From Candidatus Schekmanbacteria bacterium (GTDB lineage: Bacteria > CSSED10-310 > JACPHN01): a stretch of 7,129 nucleotides of DNA. The DNA is taken from contig JACPHN010000111.1 of assembly GCA_016188575.1 (NCBI GenBank), positions 1 to 7,129 on the forward strand, given 5' to 3'. Made by a program: the position numbers and the translations under genes. Each line of letters starts with the position of its first letter. Position 1 is the first letter of the stretch. The notes below the pieces were generated by a model. It saw only the letters and a list, made by a program, of their open reading frames with translations, ran no database searches and was not told where the DNA came from. This document shows positions 5,401 to 7,129 of this stretch, piece after piece.

Positions 5401-7129
5401 TCTCCGCGTCCAGCCCGACGCGGCTCGCCTGGGTCAGCGTTCGCGGCAGATACTCCATGACGAGGCCGACCATGCCGAGCTCCTCGTCGTGGACGACATC
5501 GAGCATGCGCACGATGTGCGGGTGCGCGAAGGCGCTGAGCGCCCGCATCTCCTCGCGGAACCGACCCGCCGCCCGCTCGCCCGCCATGCGCGTCACCTTC
5601 ACCGCGACCTGCCGGCCGTCCAACTCTCCGCGGAACACCATCCCCATGCCGCCCTGGCCGATGAAGGACAGCAGTCGACAGGAACCGATGTGGCCGCGGG
5701 CGAGCAGCTCGTCGGGGGAGAGGGAGCTTCGAGTTTCGGGTTGCGGGTTTCGAGTGTCGAATTGCGGGTTTCGGGCTTTGGGTTGCGCGTTTAGCGCGGG
5801 GCCTTCCAGCGCTCGCGTTCGCGCGGCGAGGTGAAAAGGGGGGCCAACAGGCGGTGTGCTCAGGGTCTCCAGGGTCACCTCGGAACCGGAAGCCGGGAGA
5901 TCGGCGCACGGAGCCGACGACGGGCCGCCTGAGACTTCGAGCGCGAAACTCGAAACCTCAAACTCGGAACCGACCTCCCACGTCCCATCGTAACCCCGCC
6001 GCAGCCGGCCCGCCGCGACCTGTTCCCCGAGCCAGTCGATCAGCGTCCCCGGCAGGCGCGGTGCCGCCGCCATGAGCTCCTCCGCGCCCGCCGCGAGCGG
6101 CCCGCCGAGCACGGCACGGCACAGTTCCGCCGCCGGCGCCGCTGCCAGCGCTTCGAGCCGTCGCACGGGCGCGCCCAGACCCACCAGCGCGTCTTCCGAT
6201 TCCGCGGTCACCAGGGCCACGCCCGCGAAGCGCGCCAACAGCGCCGCGACGAATGCGCGGGTGGCGTCCGACGCCGCGTCGAGCCGTTCGAGAATCAGCG
6301 CCGACGCGCTCTCCCAGGTCGGCGCCAACGCCCGCGCCACCGTCTCGGCCGCGCCGGCGTCGAGCGCCGCGATCCCTTCGCCCGCGAGCTCCGCGCCGGG
6401 ATGCGCCCGCCGCACCCGCGCCACCAGCTCCTCGGCAACCGCGCCCGCCGCGATCCGGTCGAGACGCAGCCGCACCACCAGCAGCGACGCGCGCTCCCAC
6501 GCCACGCGCGCCTCCGTCGCCAGGCGGTGCTTGCCGCTGCCCGCCGGGCCGACCAGGCCCAACCGCGGTCCCGCGTGCCCCGGCCGGCAAACCGCCCAGG
6601 CGGCCTTCGCGATCTCGGCCAGCTCATCCTCCCGCCCGACGAGCCGCGTCGCGGGCAGGTCCAGGTAGCTGATCGCCGCCGGCGGGAACAAGCGATCCCG
6701 CTCCGCGTCCAGCTCCGCCCACGCCGCGAGCCGCGCGCCCAGCACCCCCGGAAACGGCCGCGCCTCCGGCGCCAGCGCGAAACACTCCCGCAGCACTGCT
6801 TCGAGCTCCGCGGGAAACGGCGCCACGATCTCGCTCGGCCAGCGCGCCGGCTGCGCCTGCTCGGCGCGGCCGGAGGCGTCGAACGTGCGCACCGGAAACG
6901 CCGCCGCACCGCACCACAGCTCGTACAACACGCAACCGAGTGAAAAGATGTCGCTCCGCGGCACGGCGTCGATCGCCCGGCGCGACTGCTCGACCGCCAT
7001 CGCCCCCGGCGTCCCGAACATCTCGCTCTTGCCGGTCTGCCGCATCGAGCTCCAGAGATGCGACGCCGGCAGCTCCGCGACGATGCCGAGATCCATCAGC
7101 GTCGCGTGACACCCTGCTCCGCCGGCACC
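2396..7129 (-). CDS. tandem serine/threonine kinase-ATPase fusion with helical TPR-like tail (5' end cut by window)
   Basis: The frame is open to the right edge, so the N-terminus is missing; 1577 residues are visible. Residues are numbered from the Met at 7096. Kinase 1 (to about 130) shows only its C-lobe: DLG (2-4), GTPGAMAVE (28-36), Asp49 in SDIFSLG, and Arg113. ATPase 1 (about 150-345) has LVGRE, Walker A GPAGSGKHR (183-191) and a weak Walker B near 267-273. A linker (375-460) carries three 7-residue repeats. Kinase 2 (463-715) is complete: glycine loop IGQGGMG (479-485), Lys500, Glu516, HRDLKPDN (589-596), DFG (609-611), GTPAYMAPE (623-631), Asp650 and Arg710. ATPase 2 (740-925) starts YVGRR, with Walker A GGRGAGKTR (768-776) and Walker B VLLVDD (816-821). 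The rest, to 1566, is Ala/Leu-rich helices with a TPR-like look. No membrane segment was seen, so it is probably cytoplasmic. Such kinase/P-loop/TPR fusions are signalling proteins of the PknK or STAND kind. It should phosphorylate Ser/Thr, with the tail sensing partners; targets are unknown. The doubled kinase-ATPase unit is unusual. Confidence 0.92.
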   Translation of the reverse strand, partial: GAGGAGCHATLMDLGIVAELPASHLWSSMRQTGKSEMFGTPGAMAVEQSRRAIDAVPRSDIFSLGCVLYELWCGAAAFPVRTFDASGRAEQAQPARWPSEIVAPFPAELEAVLRECFALAPEARPFPGVLGARLAAWAELDAERDRLFPPAAISYLDLPATRLVGREDELAEIAKAAWAVCRPGHAGPRLGLVGPAGSGKHRLATEARVAWERASLLVVRLRLDRIAAGAVAEELVARVRRAHPGAELAGEGIAALDAGAAETVARALAPTWESASALILERLDAASDATRAFVAALLARFAGVALVTAESEDALVGLGAPVRRLEALAAAPAAELCRAVLGGPLAAGAEELMAAAPRLPGTLIDWLGEQVAAGRLRRGYDGTWEVGSEFEVSSFALEVSGGPSSAPCADLPASGSEVTLETLSTPPVGPPFHLAARTRALEGPALNAQPKARNPQFDTRNPQPETRSSLSPDELLARGHIGSCRLLSFIGQGGMGMVFRGELDGRQVAVKVTRMAGERAAGRFREEMRALSAFAHPHIVRMLDVVHDEELGMVGLVMEYLPRTLTQASRVGLDAETAIRVGWQLAQALDFVTTTMAAAHRDLKPDNVMLTTDGTVRLTDFGLLGSLTAAAAGGTPAYMAPEVLARHLGRERATLVDARADIYSFAWLIHEVFAGITPLPVASLPDCARRMDEDPPMVSEGIPARLRSLLRRCLDRDPTIRPRSFAEVCAEWNPDAIYPDLETARWRLAWAYVGRRELQRQVGALVEDSAGPRLVLVWGGRGAGKTRFLRELASELRTAGRNVVSMAAGDLGDVFAAAAGSACAESVLLVDDLEAWAAARDALEWAEWGRARIVATTSAPRSVRIARDEARTIELAPLGVAETQELLARVFGDVYDAERTAATLFVAAGGTPQLLIALLGELIAAGAALSMPTLRWRIEARQIERILAAPALAELAAAYRVPRGELSSDAAAAYGAIWLGGVWLPPAGIAATLGWSNERAAVALDALGRHVLRDADGRVRPANALARPDWPATPADLDVGALAQAVRSEDRSRALRLLLEAGSHRAVAFGMALVEELSQEDAHRDLITAMEMIGRPIGNERAWFSCLICYLQALRCMPEQEMREQRFREVTQAAIDLAAGLRDPGLEARAYAARSMTRLFPMAERRADAERALALADACADRRDAYVEACIAIAHLSKGDNFDDAVISLLDRMEEVTFEALGSYTRKILLSTLVTANDALLPLPLRLRRSDYAQISLDRHKHRPDLAINIYAGLIQANLSTGANTLRQYEMVSAALAQMPASHPYFLPASSHLVEAAAELGLLTEAIRHTQRVERYCSGVDNLAMMLCQQAELARLSGRLGPAFHALDRAARYAHRLSPTVRGNLELTRCDVLVDAGGELSDTDLPRLDEEEERIFADCTRIRYRLLRHDFDGAGEILSSRLRETPFAGTEERLGLYMLALRHAVHTADAARAFALAELLAEIGPRRAVERDMLLGYFKRDEAALRSALGEVGKMTLAPVEMDILCKLVWCAGCHEHEQRFWALLEESADGLATALAAAFRKRWERDMAWHARHCWH
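2430..2435 (-). promoter_or_regulatory. ribosome binding site for the subtilase-fold gene, within the kinase coding region
   Basis: AAGGGA, read on the minus strand, lies six bases before the ATG at 2423 and supports that start over others. It sits inside the last codons of the kinase gene, whose stop is at 2398-2396, so ribosomes finishing the kinase pass over this initiation site. This points to one transcript and translational coupling. No separate promoter for the downstream gene is evident. Confidence 0.55.
5726..5799 (-). repeat. 21-bp (7-codon) tandem repeat within the kinase linker; left arm of an inverted pair
   Basis: Bases 5729-5791 fall into three 21-base units that keep the reading frame. 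On the minus strand they encode NAQPKAR, NPQFDTR and NPQPETR, a pattern N-[AP]-Q-x-x-[AT]-R. The 12-mer TTGCGGGTTTCG occurs exactly at 5741-5752 and 5762-5773. The segment is rich in TTTCG and GGG runs, unlike the surrounding coding sequence. Short TTTCGGG-type dispersed repeats are found between genes in some GC-rich bacteria, so this may be such an element captured in frame; that link is inference. Confidence 0.75.
5935..5977 (+). repeat. inverted partner of the linker repeat; right arm
   Basis: This stretch carries the same motif in the opposite direction. CGAAACTCGAAACC at 5944-5957 matches the complement of the left arm (CGACACTCGAAACC) at 13 of 14 bases. Read on the plus strand it gives ARNSKPQTRN, the same kind of peptide the left arm gives on the minus strand. 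In the kinase frame it encodes FEVSSFALEVS. The two arms enclose about 135 bases and could fold as a stem-loop in the transcript, or mark the ends of a small inserted element. Confidence 0.6.

Noticed and set aside
3221-5794. A very long plus-strand open frame opposite the kinase gene
   Set aside because: It is antisense to clear kinase and ATPase motifs. Its product is Arg/Pro/Gln-rich without domains, as expected for the complement of a high-GC3 gene.

Overview
The window is a GC-rich bacterial segment. The protein-domain content (serine/threonine kinases fused to P-loop ATPases and a helical repeat tail, plus an exported subtilisin-fold protein with an IPTL-CTERM-like tail) suggests a Gram-negative environmental bacterium such as a gammaproteobacterium or a myxobacterium-like lineage. 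The taxon is an inference and cannot be fixed from this sequence.

Layout. (1) Bases 1-133 hold no gene I can support, only two imperfect copies of a short motif. (2) A plus-strand gene (134-1036) encodes an unrecognised, cysteine-containing, beta-rich protein. (3) On the minus strand, converging on it with a 17-base tail-to-tail overlap, lies a gene for an exported subtilisin-fold protein (2423 down to 1020). (4) Upstream of that, also on the minus strand, a very large kinase/ATPase gene runs from 2396 to the right edge and is cut there at its 5' end. Its visible order is kinase 1 (C-terminal half only), ATPase 1, a repeat-bearing linker, kinase 2 (complete), ATPase 2, and about 540 residues of alpha-helical, TPR-like tail.

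The kinase stop codon lies 28 bases inside the subtilase-fold gene, so the two are almost certainly co-transcribed and probably translationally coupled. The main observation is that the subtilase-fold protein keeps the scaffold of its family (the IVHDIAPGA segment, the Cys-Gly-small-residue nucleophile helix, an inserted beta-sandwich) but has lost the catalytic Asp, His and Ser and the oxyanion Asn. It looks like a systematic pseudoprotease, exported and perhaps membrane-tethered, encoded with a cytoplasmic double kinase-ATPase that resembles a signal-integrating STAND-type regulator. I infer that the pair forms a signalling or sensing module; its function is unknown.

Two mosaic signals stand out. 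An inverted pair of short repeats brackets the linker between ATPase 1 and kinase 2. A low-GC block coincides with the Cys-bounded insert domain of the pseudoprotease. I saw no tRNA, rRNA, CRISPR array, insertion sequence or convincing terminator.
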